A DNA stretch of 15,764 nt, taken from assembly GCA_937951975.1 (NCBI GenBank), contig CALGAJ010000228.1, positions 1 to 15,764 of the forward strand, written 5' to 3'. Positions within the stretch are counted from its first letter, which is position 1. Every line of letters starts with the position of its first letter. The notes below the pieces were generated by a model that was given only the letters and a program-made list of their open reading frames with translations, did not search any database and was not told the origin of the DNA. Source of the DNA: an uncultured Desulfotignum sp. (GTDB lineage Bacteria; Desulfobacterota; Desulfobacteria; Desulfobacterales; Desulfobacteraceae). Both the position numbers and the translations under genes were made by a program. This document shows, in pieces, positions 7,231-14,867 of this stretch.

Positions 7231-8247
7231 TTATTGGTTGACTTCTTCCAGCAGTTTTTCGATATTTTCCTTGCCGACAATCTCTTCATAGCTGTCCCAG
7301 CATTCCAGGCAGTTTTCCTTCCATGCCGCCATTTCCTCATCCGTGGGAACCACGATCTGCCATCCGGCCTCGATCAGCTTGGCCTGGTTGTCCAGTTCTT
7401 CTTTTTCCACCAGATCCAGGTGTTTATTGATGACTTTTTCCACTTCCTCGGTAATGATGGTCTGATATTCTTCCGGCAGTTTCTGCCATTTATCCAGGTT
7501 GAATGTGACATGCCAGGTTTCCGGGCTGTCATAGGTCACGACCATGACTTTGGCCACATCCCGGAACAGGTCATACATGTACACGGCCCCGGAACCCACC
7601 CAGCCGTCCACCAGGCCCGTAGCCACGGCAGTCGGGGCTTCGGCCCAGGGAATGGTCACAGGAGAGAAGCCCATTTTATCCACAAAGCAGCGGTAGGTAT
7701 CAATGGGCGGCACCCGGATTTTCAAACCCTTGGCATCGGCTTCATTGGTCACCACTTTTTCCTGCATCCCCAAACTGGCCAGGTTGTTCAGCCAGGGGCC
7801 CAAATAGTACAGGCCTTTTTCTTCAGCCCATTTTTCGCCCAGTTCCGTGATGATACCGCCTTTGCTGAACACCTTTCTGACCTGATCCCAGTTGGACACC
7901 ATGAAGGGCAGTGTGAAAAAGTTCCACCGGGCATCCAGACCGGTGTCGAATGCGTTGAACTGCATGTCCACGGCCCCGCGCTTGGTCATTCGTTCCAGCT
8001 CGGTCCAGTCCCCGATCTCAGGGCCGAAAATCTTGAAAGTGAGTTTACCATCGGTGCGTTCGGTCACACTGGCGGCAAATTCCTCGATCAGCTGATGGGT
8101 CAGGCTGGTCTTGGGCATCATGGCCTGGGACACCTTCAGGTTCATTTCAGGCAGGTCTGCGGCGAAAGCGGCCTGCGTCAGAACGGCAGCTCCGGTCAGC
8201 GCCAGCATGCACAACACAGCAATACTGCGACGAATCATTTTTTGCAT
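7231..8247 (-). CDS. dctP: TRAP transporter periplasmic solute-binding protein, DctP family
   Basis: This 338-residue exported protein has a clear signal peptide (MQKMIRRSIAVLCMLALTG, cleavage after AFA|A near residue 29) followed by a DctP domain. Family features are FAASVTERTDGKLTFKIFG, the region KRGAVDMQFNAFD, and GLKIRVPPIDTY with Arg178, the expected carboxylate-binding arginine, then the segment VTIPWAEAPTAVATGLVDGW. It captures the solute in the periplasm for the DctQM permease encoded next. ATG 8247 is preferred because AGGAG lies 9 bp upstream; a GTG at 8265 would overlap that ribosome site. A strong terminator follows the stop. The ligand is unknown; the FAD oxidoreductase at the end of the operon hints at an amino acid or amine carrying a carboxylate. 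Confidence 0.95.
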   Translation of the reverse strand: MQKMIRRSIAVLCMLALTGAAVLTQAAFAADLPEMNLKVSQAMMPKTSLTHQLIEEFAASVTERTDGKLTFKIFGPEIGDWTELERMTKRGAVDMQFNAFDTGLDARWNFFTLPFMVSNWDQVRKVFSKGGIITELGEKWAEEKGLYYLGPWLNNLASLGMQEKVVTNEADAKGLKIRVPPIDTYRCFVDKMGFSPVTIPWAEAPTAVATGLVDGWVGSGAVYMYDLFRDVAKVMVVTYDSPETWHVTFNLDKWQKLPEEYQTIITEEVEKVINKHLDLVEKEELDNQAKLIEAGWQIVVPTDEEMAAWKENCLECWDSYEEIVGKENIEKLLEEVNQ

Positions 8248-8313
8248 CGTTTCAATCTCCTTCACAAATTTTAAATGTCAACGCAGGCGAAATCCACCTG
8301 CCTGTCAACCCCA

Positions 8314-8351
8314 ATCCTATTATACTAGGATAGAAAAGCGGGAGATGTCAA
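8314..8351 (-). promoter_or_regulatory. Putative promoter of the TRAP operon with an inverted repeat over the -10 box
   Basis: On the minus strand a consensus TATAAT (8319-8324) lies inside the inverted repeat ATCCTA-N6-TAGGAT (8314-8331). A consensus TTGACA (8346-8351) lies upstream, but the spacer is 21 bp, longer than the 17 bp optimum, so this -35 assignment is uncertain. Two more TTGACA copies on the same strand (8303-8308 and 8276-8281) lie between the -10 box and the start codon, and GCAGG (8283-8287) and CCTGC (8297-8301) form a short inverted repeat between them. The arrangement suggests repressor control at the -10 box; no regulator gene is adjacent. Confidence 0.5.
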
Positions 8352-8455
8352 GGAAAATTTATCTGTCACACCGGATGATGATGCGGATTATTCATGTTTT
8401 TTATAAACAAATCGGCATTAAATTTTTGGAGACCGCCCCGGCAGCGCCAGATCCT

Positions 8456-9373
8456 TCAGATAAAGTGAAGCCACAAAGAAAAACTTAAGGCTGATGACAG
8501 TGTACTCAAAGAGATGGCGGTTGCGGCAAAATCGGCATCCCCATCCATTTCCACCGCCATGACGTAACTGATGGTGGCGGACGGGGAAGCCAGCAGAATC
8601 AGCCCGGGCACATAAATCTCAGGAGAAAGTCCCCACAAAGAATAAAGCCCCACCCCGATTCCGGGAAGAATTCCCAGTTTAATACCGGCAGCGGGCAGCA
8701 CCGGTTTAAGCTGTGCTTTCATCAGATCAAAATTCAGGGTGGCCCCGATGAGTAAAAGCGCCAGAGGCAACGCCATGCCGGAAACAATCTCCAGGGTCCG
8801 GGTGATCACCATGGGCAATGACAGCCCGGTCAATGAAAACCCGATTCCTGCCACTGCGGACAGGATCACGGGATTTCCCATAATTTTGAGGAGCACTGTT
8901 CCGGCCCGGTTCCGGGACGGATCTTTGTCACTGTAAAACTGCAAAATGATCACAGACAGGAAATTCTGCAAAATCATGATGAACCCGATGAGCAGACTGG
9001 CGCTGACAAACCCTTCCTGGCCCAGGTAATAAAACGCCACAGCCAGACCGATATACCCCAGGTTGCCGTGAAACGAACTCTGGACAAAGGTGCCGAACCG
9101 CCGGCGGGGAATGTTTGCCGCAGCGCCCGCCACCCAGGTCAGCCCGAAGGACAGGACCACCGCCGCCAGGGTGCATCCCAGCAGACCTGAATTGAAATCG
9201 GTTTTCAAAGACCCTTTGGCAATGGCGGCAAATACCATGGCGGGAATGGCGAAATAAAACACCAGCTGGTTGGCGGGTCCGATGAACTGGGGCGGAATAT
9301 ATCCTTTTCGCCGGGCCAGCCAGCCCAGAAAGATCACACTGAATATCGGAATGACCGTATTGAAAATCTGCAT
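8456..9373 (-). CDS. AEC-family (auxin efflux carrier-like) membrane permease
   Basis: This 305-residue integral membrane protein has about ten hydrophobic helices in two five-helix halves, the normal plan and length of bacterial AEC transporters. Recognisable segments are FSVIFLGWLARRKGYIP at the N-terminus, PANQLVFYFAIPAMVF, the SSFHGNLGYIGLAVAFYYLG stretch, and ALPLALLLIGATLNF in the second half, with SPSATISYVMAVEM near the end. The family exports or takes up carboxylates such as malate or malonate, and the substrate is not predictable. ATG 9373 aligns with family N-termini but has no good ribosome site; in-frame TTG codons upstream, the furthest at 9436, are possible alternatives. It lies 208 bp downstream of hrpB on the same strand. 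Confidence 0.88.
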   Translation of the reverse strand: MQIFNTVIPIFSVIFLGWLARRKGYIPPQFIGPANQLVFYFAIPAMVFAAIAKGSLKTDFNSGLLGCTLAAVVLSFGLTWVAGAAANIPRRRFGTFVQSSFHGNLGYIGLAVAFYYLGQEGFVSASLLIGFIMILQNFLSVIILQFYSDKDPSRNRAGTVLLKIMGNPVILSAVAGIGFSLTGLSLPMVITRTLEIVSGMALPLALLLIGATLNFDLMKAQLKPVLPAAGIKLGILPGIGVGLYSLWGLSPEIYVPGLILLASPSATISYVMAVEMDGDADFAATAISLSTLSSALSFSLWLHFI

Positions 9374-9460
9374 GTTTTTTATATTCAAAAGCCCGGCGCC
9401 TGCCCCGGTACAGCGACTCCCGTATAATGGGGCCAAGGAGCCGGTTGTCTGTTTTTCCTT

Positions 9461-9480
9461 ATTTTCAATTTTTTGAAAAT
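9461..9480. repeat. Small AT-rich inverted repeat between hrpB and the AEC permease gene
   Basis: ATTTTCAA (9461-9468) and TTGAAAAT (9473-9480) are exact reverse complements separated by TTTT. No T tract follows on the minus strand, so it is unlikely to be the hrpB terminator. It could be an operator for the permease gene. The rest of this 208-bp gap holds a run of nine G (9555-9563) just beyond the hrpB stop and no other clear signal. Confidence 0.3.
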
Positions 9481-9581
9481 TACAATTTTTGCAATCACAT
9501 ATACCATGTGCACCCTATCATGGGAATCAATTGTTTTTAAAGTCACTTTTTCCCGGGGGGGGGCAGTGGAACAACAGGGAT

Positions 9582-12212
9582 TCACGGCCGGGGTTTGGCC
9601 CGGCGGGTCGGAACGGCCGTCAATGGGTCATCCGGCCAGAAATGCTTGGGATATCGTCCCATGAGATCTTTTTTCACCTCTTTGTAGGTGTTTTTCCAGA
9701 AATTTTCCAGGTCTTTTGTCACCTGGACCGGCCGGCCGGCCGGTGACAGCAGATGCAGGGTCACGGCAATCCGGCCGTCGGCTAAGGCCGGGGTCCGGAT
9801 TTCGCCGAACATTTCCTGAAGCCGGACCGCCAGGACCGGAGAGGCCAGTACCTGACTGCCGTCTGTATAGGACAACGGGATCCGGGATCCCGAAGGTACT
9901 GTGATATGGGACGGGGCCAGCAGATCCACCTGGTGCCGGTCATCCCAGGAAAACAGTGCCGCAAGTGCTCCGGACAGATCCACCTGCTTGAGATCCCGGA
10001 CGGAACGGATTCCGGCCAGAAAAGGTCCCAGCCATGAAGGAAGTGTTTCCATCAAACCGGCATCAGACAAATCGGGCAGATGAGAGCATCCAGCCTGTTC
10101 CCGGAGAAAACACACCCGGTGGCGGAACTGCATCTGTTTGCGGGTCCAGGGCAGAACCGCCGGCCCCATCTGCCGGATACCGTCCATCATGGCGTTCTGC
10201 ACTGCTTCCGGGTCCGGATCCGGCAACGGGGTCTGCCGGATCAATATTTGTCCGTAAAAAGTCCGGCTGACGGCCTGAACCCCCTGCTTGTCCAAATCCC
10301 ACACCACGGATTCGCCGAATTTTATCTCATGGGTCCACACCTGTTCCAGATCCTGTAACCGGACAGGGGCGGCCAGATAAATCATTGCGTTTTTAGGATG
10401 CCCTTCCACATGGGCGGCCAGGATATATTCATGCATGGACAGGGTGTTGGATTCGTTAAAATAAGCGCCACTGCCTGATGCCATGATATACGACAACGGC
10501 CCCCGGCGGCCGGCCACCCGTTCGGGAAAACCCAGTGACAGGGTGATGCCCGCGTTTTCCGGATCAATAGCGGTTTCGCGGATTTTCAGTTTCCGGGCCA
10601 GACGCCGGGATGCAGCCAGCCAGTTTTTTGCCGGGAACTGCACTTTTTTCAGTTCCCATTGCATGCCGCGAACCCACATATCCGGATCATGGGGTGATTT
10701 GCCGTGCGGCATGTGCCGGTTTTGCTGAAACACAGTCAGTATCTCCAGACGGCTGCGGATGTCCGGATCCCGGGAGAACCCGGGCAGATCCTGATTGTCT
10801 TCCAGGAGCACGGCCAGACAGCAGCCCAGAAACCCATTGCCTGACCGGTCGGCTCCCAGAATCATATGGGCCAGCCGGGGATGAATCCCGGATCCGGCAA
10901 TGGTTTTGCCGTGAAGGGTGATATTGCCCGAATCATCCAGGCAGCCCAGATGATGCAGCAGGTCCCTGGCCCGGGAAAACGCGCGGGCCGGCGGCGGGTC
11001 CAGCCATTTCAACGTATCCGGATCACGGACGCCCCACAGGGCCAGTTCCAGGGCCAAACCGGTCAGGTCCTGTTCAGCGATCTCAGGCCGGGAAAACAGC
11101 ACCAGGCCCTTGTGTACATGTTCAGACCAGATGCGGAAACAGATGCCGGGACCGGTGCGGCCGGCCCGGCCCCGGCGCTGGTCTGCGGATGCCCGGGACA
11201 CCGGCAGGGTCTGAAGCCGGGTCAGGCCGGTACCGGGAAAAAACATGGGCCGCCGCATCAGACCGGAATCCACCACAATCGTCACCCCTTCGATGGTCAA
11301 AGAGGTTTCGGCAATGGCCGTGGCCAGAACCACTTTGCGGTGATCCGGCAGAGAAGGTGCCAGCGCGGCTTGCTGCCGGTCAAATGACACCCGGCCGGAC
11401 AAGGCAAACACCTGCACATTCGGACCGGTTTTTTTTGCCAGCATCTGTTCCATGCGCCGTATTTCCGCCGCTCCGGGCAGAAACACCAGGATATCTCCGT
11501 CATGATTTGCCAGGGCCGTGAGCACAGCTGCCGCACACCCCGCCAGCACAGACCCGAACGGCCCGGAACCGGACCGGCCGACCGGCGGTGGGGAGTAAAT
11601 TGTTTCCACCGGCCACTGCCGGCCTTTTGACGTGACCATTTCCACCGGGTCCAGAAGTGCGCCCAAAGCATCGGTATCCATGGTCGCGGACATGACCAGT
11701 ATCCGTAAATCCGGCCGCAGCACCTCCGCGGACTCCAGACACAATGCCAGGCCCAGATCGCTGTGGATATGGCGCTCATGAAATTCATCAAAGATCACCA
11801 GACCCACCTTTTCCAGGGCCGGATCATTCTGGATCATCCGGGTCAGGATCGCCTCGGTGACCACTTCGATGCGGGTGAGAGGACCGACCTGGGTCTCCAT
11901 GCGGATCCGGTATCCCACGGTTTCTCCCACCTTTTCTTTGCACAATCCCGCCATGAACCGGGCACAGGCCCGGGCCGCCAGGCGGCGGGGCTCCAGCATG
12001 AGTATTTTTTTGCCGGCCAGCCAGGGTGCATCCACCAGAGCCAGAGGCACCCGGGTGGTTTTTCCCGATCCGGGCGGTGCCTGGAGCACGGCCCGTCCGG
12101 GATGAGCCAGGGCCGCGGCCAGCTTTGGCAACACCCGGGTCACCGGCAAATCCGGGGGGGAGAAAAAAGTGGATTCGCTATTGTTCTTCACGGAATTTTT
12201 GGGTAAGACCAT
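9582..12212 (-). CDS. hrpB: ATP-dependent helicase HrpB (DEAH/RHA-like)
   Basis: This 876-residue superfamily 2 helicase matches HrpB. The motifs are in order: Walker A QAPPGSGKTT (Lys51), motif Ia LEPRRLAAR (74-81), motif II DEFHERH (142-148, the HrpB form of DEAH), and motif III SATM (175-178). Motif VI QRRGRAGRTGPG lies in the second RecA domain, and a long C-terminal HrpB region ends RYPKHFWPDDP...PTRRAKPRP. HrpB is widespread and its cellular substrate is poorly defined; an RNA-remodelling role is inferred from its family. The length is slightly above the usual 800-850 residues. The start is uncertain because no good ribosome site precedes ATG 12212, and the first 20 residues look unconserved. 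It diverges from the 12252 gene with only 39 bp between start codons. Confidence 0.95.
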   Translation of the reverse strand: MVLPKNSVKNNSESTFFSPPDLPVTRVLPKLAAALAHPGRAVLQAPPGSGKTTRVPLALVDAPWLAGKKILMLEPRRLAARACARFMAGLCKEKVGETVGYRIRMETQVGPLTRIEVVTEAILTRMIQNDPALEKVGLVIFDEFHERHIHSDLGLALCLESAEVLRPDLRILVMSATMDTDALGALLDPVEMVTSKGRQWPVETIYSPPPVGRSGSGPFGSVLAGCAAAVLTALANHDGDILVFLPGAAEIRRMEQMLAKKTGPNVQVFALSGRVSFDRQQAALAPSLPDHRKVVLATAIAETSLTIEGVTIVVDSGLMRRPMFFPGTGLTRLQTLPVSRASADQRRGRAGRTGPGICFRIWSEHVHKGLVLFSRPEIAEQDLTGLALELALWGVRDPDTLKWLDPPPARAFSRARDLLHHLGCLDDSGNITLHGKTIAGSGIHPRLAHMILGADRSGNGFLGCCLAVLLEDNQDLPGFSRDPDIRSRLEILTVFQQNRHMPHGKSPHDPDMWVRGMQWELKKVQFPAKNWLAASRRLARKLKIRETAIDPENAGITLSLGFPERVAGRRGPLSYIMASGSGAYFNESNTLSMHEYILAAHVEGHPKNAMIYLAAPVRLQDLEQVWTHEIKFGESVVWDLDKQGVQAVSRTFYGQILIRQTPLPDPDPEAVQNAMMDGIRQMGPAVLPWTRKQMQFRHRVCFLREQAGCSHLPDLSDAGLMETLPSWLGPFLAGIRSVRDLKQVDLSGALAALFSWDDRHQVDLLAPSHITVPSGSRIPLSYTDGSQVLASPVLAVRLQEMFGEIRTPALADGRIAVTLHLLSPAGRPVQVTKDLENFWKNTYKEVKKDLMGRYPKHFWPDDPLTAVPTRRAKPRP

Positions 12213-12251
12213 TTACAGATATTAATCTTGATGACAACAGGAGTCGCTGAT

Positions 12252-12716
12252 ATGACATCTGACATGAAACAGATTATCGTTCCCAAGGAGAACGCGGTTT
12301 TCTGGATGGACAAAAACGGTATCTGGCATAATGAGCACGGCAAATTTGAACACCCTAAAATTATCGCTTATTTTCATAAATCCATCCGCAAGGACGATCA
12401 GGGATATCACGTGTACCAGATCCGGGACGGATGTGAGGAAAAAGTGTATTTCCCCTATGAAGACACGGCCCTGTTTGTGGTGGACTTGAAAGACAACCAG
12501 ACCCTGATATTGAACACCACCGACACCCTGCCCCTGGACCCGTCCCAGCTGTTCACCCGGGATGACAACCTGTATGTTGACACCCCGGAGCACTGCATCA
12601 AATTCGGCCAGCGGGCATTGATGAAACTGGCCGGTCTTCTGGAAGAAAAAAAAGACCGCCTGTTTCTGATCCTGGACGGCACAGCCCATGAAATCCGCCA
12701 GGAGCCGTCATCCTGA
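12252..12716 (+). CDS. Conserved protein of unknown function (DUF1285-like)
   Basis: This 154-residue protein has no signal peptide or membrane segment, so it is probably cytoplasmic. It begins KQIIVPKENAVFWMDKNGIW, followed by HNEHGKFEHPKIIAYFHKSI, RKDDQGYHVYQ and EKVYFPYEDTALFVVDL, then the terminal region DNLYVDTPEHCIKFGQRALM. The order (aromatic-rich start, a short helix, a DxxGYH turn, then strands reaching YEDTALFV) recalls DUF1285 proteins, but I cannot confirm this. It has no recognisable catalytic motif. ATG 12252 has AGGAG at 12239-12243, 8 bp upstream; an in-frame ATG at 12228 is a less likely start. Close divergence from hrpB suggests a shared control region. A GC-rich hairpin follows the stop. 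Confidence 0.75.
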   Translation: MTSDMKQIIVPKENAVFWMDKNGIWHNEHGKFEHPKIIAYFHKSIRKDDQGYHVYQIRDGCEEKVYFPYEDTALFVVDLKDNQTLILNTTDTLPLDPSQLFTRDDNLYVDTPEHCIKFGQRALMKLAGLLEEKKDRLFLILDGTAHEIRQEPSS

Positions 12717-12726
12717 TGCGACAATT

Positions 12727-12752
12727 CTGCCGGCAGTTTTTTCTGCCGGCAG
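12727..12752. terminator. Hairpin between convergent genes, possible bidirectional terminator
   Basis: Two copies of the self-complementary decamer CTGCCGGCAG (12727-12736 and 12743-12752) flank TTTTTT. They can pair into a 10-bp stem with a T6 loop, starting 10 bp after the stop of the unknown-function gene and 50 bp from the stop of the convergent cytochrome gene. No T tract lies outside the stem, so the terminator role is inferred from position. Confidence 0.5.
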
Positions 12753-12802
12753 TCCGTCACCCGGCCTGAAAAATCCGGGGCCGGTATGTATCCCGGTATA
12801 TA

Positions 12803-13660
12803 TCAATGACATTCAATGCAGGCAACCGGTCCGGCTGCGGGCAATTCTTCCTCATCCGTGATACCGGCGTTTTCAAAGGCCTTGCGTTCCTGCTGCAATT
12901 CCCGGTGACACGGGAGACAGGTGTTGTGATAGGCGGCCAGATAATAGTACACATTGGCCGGATCCTTGATGTTCCTTGTGGCGGGGTCCGGCTCAAACTG
13001 ATCATGACACCCTTCGGTCATGCAGCCTTCCACCTCACCTTCCCCGTACCAGTCATGATGACACAGCTGGCAGGAATAGTCGAAATGGGCCCCATGGGGA
13101 AATTCAACCGCAGCCCGTCTGGCATCCACTTCTTCCGGCGGAGCAATGGTCAGGTTGCCTGTGGGAACCGGCATCATTTCAATGTCGTGGACCGGTTCGG
13201 CATGAGGCTCGGGATGACATCCTTCACAGTCAATGGGGCCGGTGTAAAACCGGGTCATGCCCGCAGCCTTCTGGGCTTTCAGCTCCTCACGATGACAGTC
13301 CCGGCAGGTCTGATGATAAGCCCCGGCCAGGGATTTGATCCGTTTTTCTCCCAGGGGCGTGGTACCGGGAGGGGCGGCCCACAAATTTTCATGACATCCG
13401 GCAGTGGCACAGCTTTGCACCTCGCTGTAACCATCCCATTCATGATGGCAGTCCTTGCAGGAATAGGCGAAATGCAGTGAATGAGGAAATACCACCGGTG
13501 ACAAGGCAGGTTCACGTTCCGCATCCGGCGGGGCTGTAAGCGTCATGGTGCCGGTGGGCAGCATGAGCTGCTCCGGGTCTTTATCAGCCAGCACCAGGGC
13601 CTGTCCCGGTATAATCATCAAAGCCACAACCCAGCAAACCAAACGTGCATATGATTTCAT
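12803..13660 (-). CDS. Exported octahaem cytochrome c, two tandem tetrahaem c3-like modules
   Basis: This 285-residue protein has a signal peptide (hydrophobic 7-25, likely cut LVLA|DKD), so it should be periplasmic. Eight haem-binding motifs are visible: CKDCH 68-72, a CX4CH at 84-90, CRDCH 119-123, CEGCH 145-149, CQLCH 197-201, a CX4CH at 213-219, CLPCH 248-252 and CIECH 281-285. Each module starts with the c3-type ligand pattern FPHxxHF (58-64 and 187-193). The first three motifs repeat with an exact 129-residue offset, which shows an internal duplication. The protein stops directly after the eighth motif. Family knowledge suggests electron transfer between periplasmic hydrogenases or dehydrogenases and membrane complexes; no partner is encoded here. 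GGGAGGAG lies about 4 bp before the ATG. The 138-bp upstream gap contains its own promoter. Confidence 0.92.
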   Translation of the reverse strand: MKSYARLVCWVVALMIIPGQALVLADKDPEQLMLPTGTMTLTAPPDAEREPALSPVVFPHSLHFAYSCKDCHHEWDGYSEVQSCATAGCHENLWAAPPGTTPLGEKRIKSLAGAYHQTCRDCHREELKAQKAAGMTRFYTGPIDCEGCHPEPHAEPVHDIEMMPVPTGNLTIAPPEEVDARRAAVEFPHGAHFDYSCQLCHHDWYGEGEVEGCMTEGCHDQFEPDPATRNIKDPANVYYYLAAYHNTCLPCHRELQQERKAFENAGITDEEELPAAGPVACIECH

Positions 13661-13720
13661 CGTGCTCCTCCCGTATGTAATATTCCTCAGAAATGGGGTT
13701 CTTTTTTCAATGTCACCTGA

Positions 13721-13749
13721 TCTATATAAATTGTTGGCAACAAAATCAA
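13721..13749 (-). promoter_or_regulatory. Putative sigma-70-type promoter of the octahaem cytochrome with a palindrome in the spacer
   Basis: On the minus strand TTGATT (13744-13749) and TATAGA (13721-13726) are separated by exactly 17 bp. The palindrome TTGTTGGCAACAA (13731-13743, 6-bp arms about one central base) fills the part of the spacer next to the -35 box. A repressor or redox-responsive regulator could bind there. The start codon is about 60 bp downstream, leaving a 5' leader of about 50 nt. Confidence 0.55.
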
Positions 13750-13798
13750 TATATAATCGCGGGTTTTTTGTGAATCACTGGAAAAACCGCCTGATTTT

Positions 13799-14752
13799 TC
13801 ACATGGCCCGGTGCAGAATCCCGGTCATGCACCCCACCGCACCATTGGCTTTCTGAAGCTCATCCACGGGCACCGGAATACAGTGAATCCCCTGGTTTTC
13901 ATATCCGGCAATGGTTTTTGGATTTCCGGCGGGCAGTATGATTTTTCTGGGCCCCAGTACCACAAAATTGAATGCCATCCCGGACAGGGCCTCGGCTTCA
14001 CTGGGCAGGGGTCTCACCTGAAAGCCCCGGTCTTTCAGGGCCATGACCAGCGCATACGGGGTCCGTCGCGGCCATATAAATGCCAGGTCTTTGTCCACAA
14101 TCCTGAGCATGCCCATGAAGTGCATGGCGCCGAAGGGAAGATCAAACGCAAGGGTGGTCATGCCCATTTCCGACAACAGGGAAGTGATCTGATCAATGGC
14201 GGCCTGATTGGTGCGCAATCCCCGGCCGATGACGGCGGTGGCGGGATCCAGCCACATCAGGTCCGCGCCTTCGAAAACAGCGGTACCTGTCAAGGTCTTG
14301 AGAACAGGGATTCCCAGTACGCCTAAAGTTTGGGCCACCCAGCGTTCCTCTCCGGCCCGGACCGTGGAGGCCGGCCGCGCCAGGATCGCCCCCTGGGGAG
14401 TCATGGCCACCAGATCCGCGCAGTACAATTGATTTGGCAGGATCTGCATCTGTGGTACCGGCGCCAGTACCTGAACCTCAACCTGGTTTTCCCTGTAAAT
14501 TTCCACCATGCGGTCATGCTCGTCCCCGGCTTTTTGGACATCCAAAGATTCCGCCAGCTGGCATGCGTTCGCCTGATCCCGGGACACGGAAAGCTCCGGC
14601 CCCGGCCGGTGTACCAGCACTTTTTTCAATGGTTTCCACTCACTGTCCAGGCCGCAGCTGGTCCAGATATCCCCGATCTCTTCAGCATGGCTCCGGATTC
14701 TGGGGGACCAGCCATTCCCGCCAAATGCGGCCGTATCAAAAGAATTATTCAT
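13799..14752 (-). CDS. Arginine deiminase / amidinotransferase-fold (guanidino-group modifying) enzyme
   Basis: This 317-residue, probably cytoplasmic protein belongs to the pentein superfamily that includes arginine deiminase, dimethylarginine hydrolase and amidinotransferases. The N-terminal WKPLKKVLVHRPGPEL is the typical first strand and loop. Catalytic candidates are Glu161 in VFEGADLMW, His211 in GAMHFMGMLRIVD and Cys308 in GAVGCMTG near the C-terminus, which gives the expected Glu-His-Cys order. Substrates in the family are arginine, methylarginines, agmatine or similar guanidines; none can be chosen here. AAGGTGAT lies about 9 bp before the ATG on the minus strand. The octahaem cytochrome gene follows on the same strand after 138 bp but has its own promoter, so a functional link is weak. 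No carbamate kinase or ornithine carbamoyltransferase gene is adjacent. Confidence 0.82.
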   Translation of the reverse strand: MNNSFDTAAFGGNGWSPRIRSHAEEIGDIWTSCGLDSEWKPLKKVLVHRPGPELSVSRDQANACQLAESLDVQKAGDEHDRMVEIYRENQVEVQVLAPVPQMQILPNQLYCADLVAMTPQGAILARPASTVRAGEERWVAQTLGVLGIPVLKTLTGTAVFEGADLMWLDPATAVIGRGLRTNQAAIDQITSLLSEMGMTTLAFDLPFGAMHFMGMLRIVDKDLAFIWPRRTPYALVMALKDRGFQVRPLPSEAEALSGMAFNFVVLGPRKIILPAGNPKTIAGYENQGIHCIPVPVDELQKANGAVGCMTGILHRAM

Positions 14753-14867
14753 TGTCCACAGATCACCTTTTTAAATTCACCCCGTCAAAACCCTGTTTCA
14801 ATGCCCGGCCAAATCAATGGCATCTATTTGCATGAAAAAGCCGGTCACTGTGTTTACCTATCCTGTC

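Noticed and set aside
7234..8274. A 346-codon open frame on the plus strand, antisense to the whole dctP gene
   Set aside because: Its product is rich in His, Phe, Gly and Gln with no domain pattern. It mirrors dctP, which has a signal peptide and clear family motifs; GC-rich third positions explain the open antisense frame.
9555..9563. Run of nine G, considered as a phase-variation tract
   Set aside because: It lies 19 bp beyond the hrpB stop codon, outside any coding frame and outside a clear promoter, so length change would have no evident effect. HrpB ends with its normal C-terminal pattern.
12806..13480. A 224-codon plus-strand open frame opposite the octahaem cytochrome gene
   Set aside because: The minus strand carries eight haem motifs and a signal peptide; the plus frame has no recognisable content.
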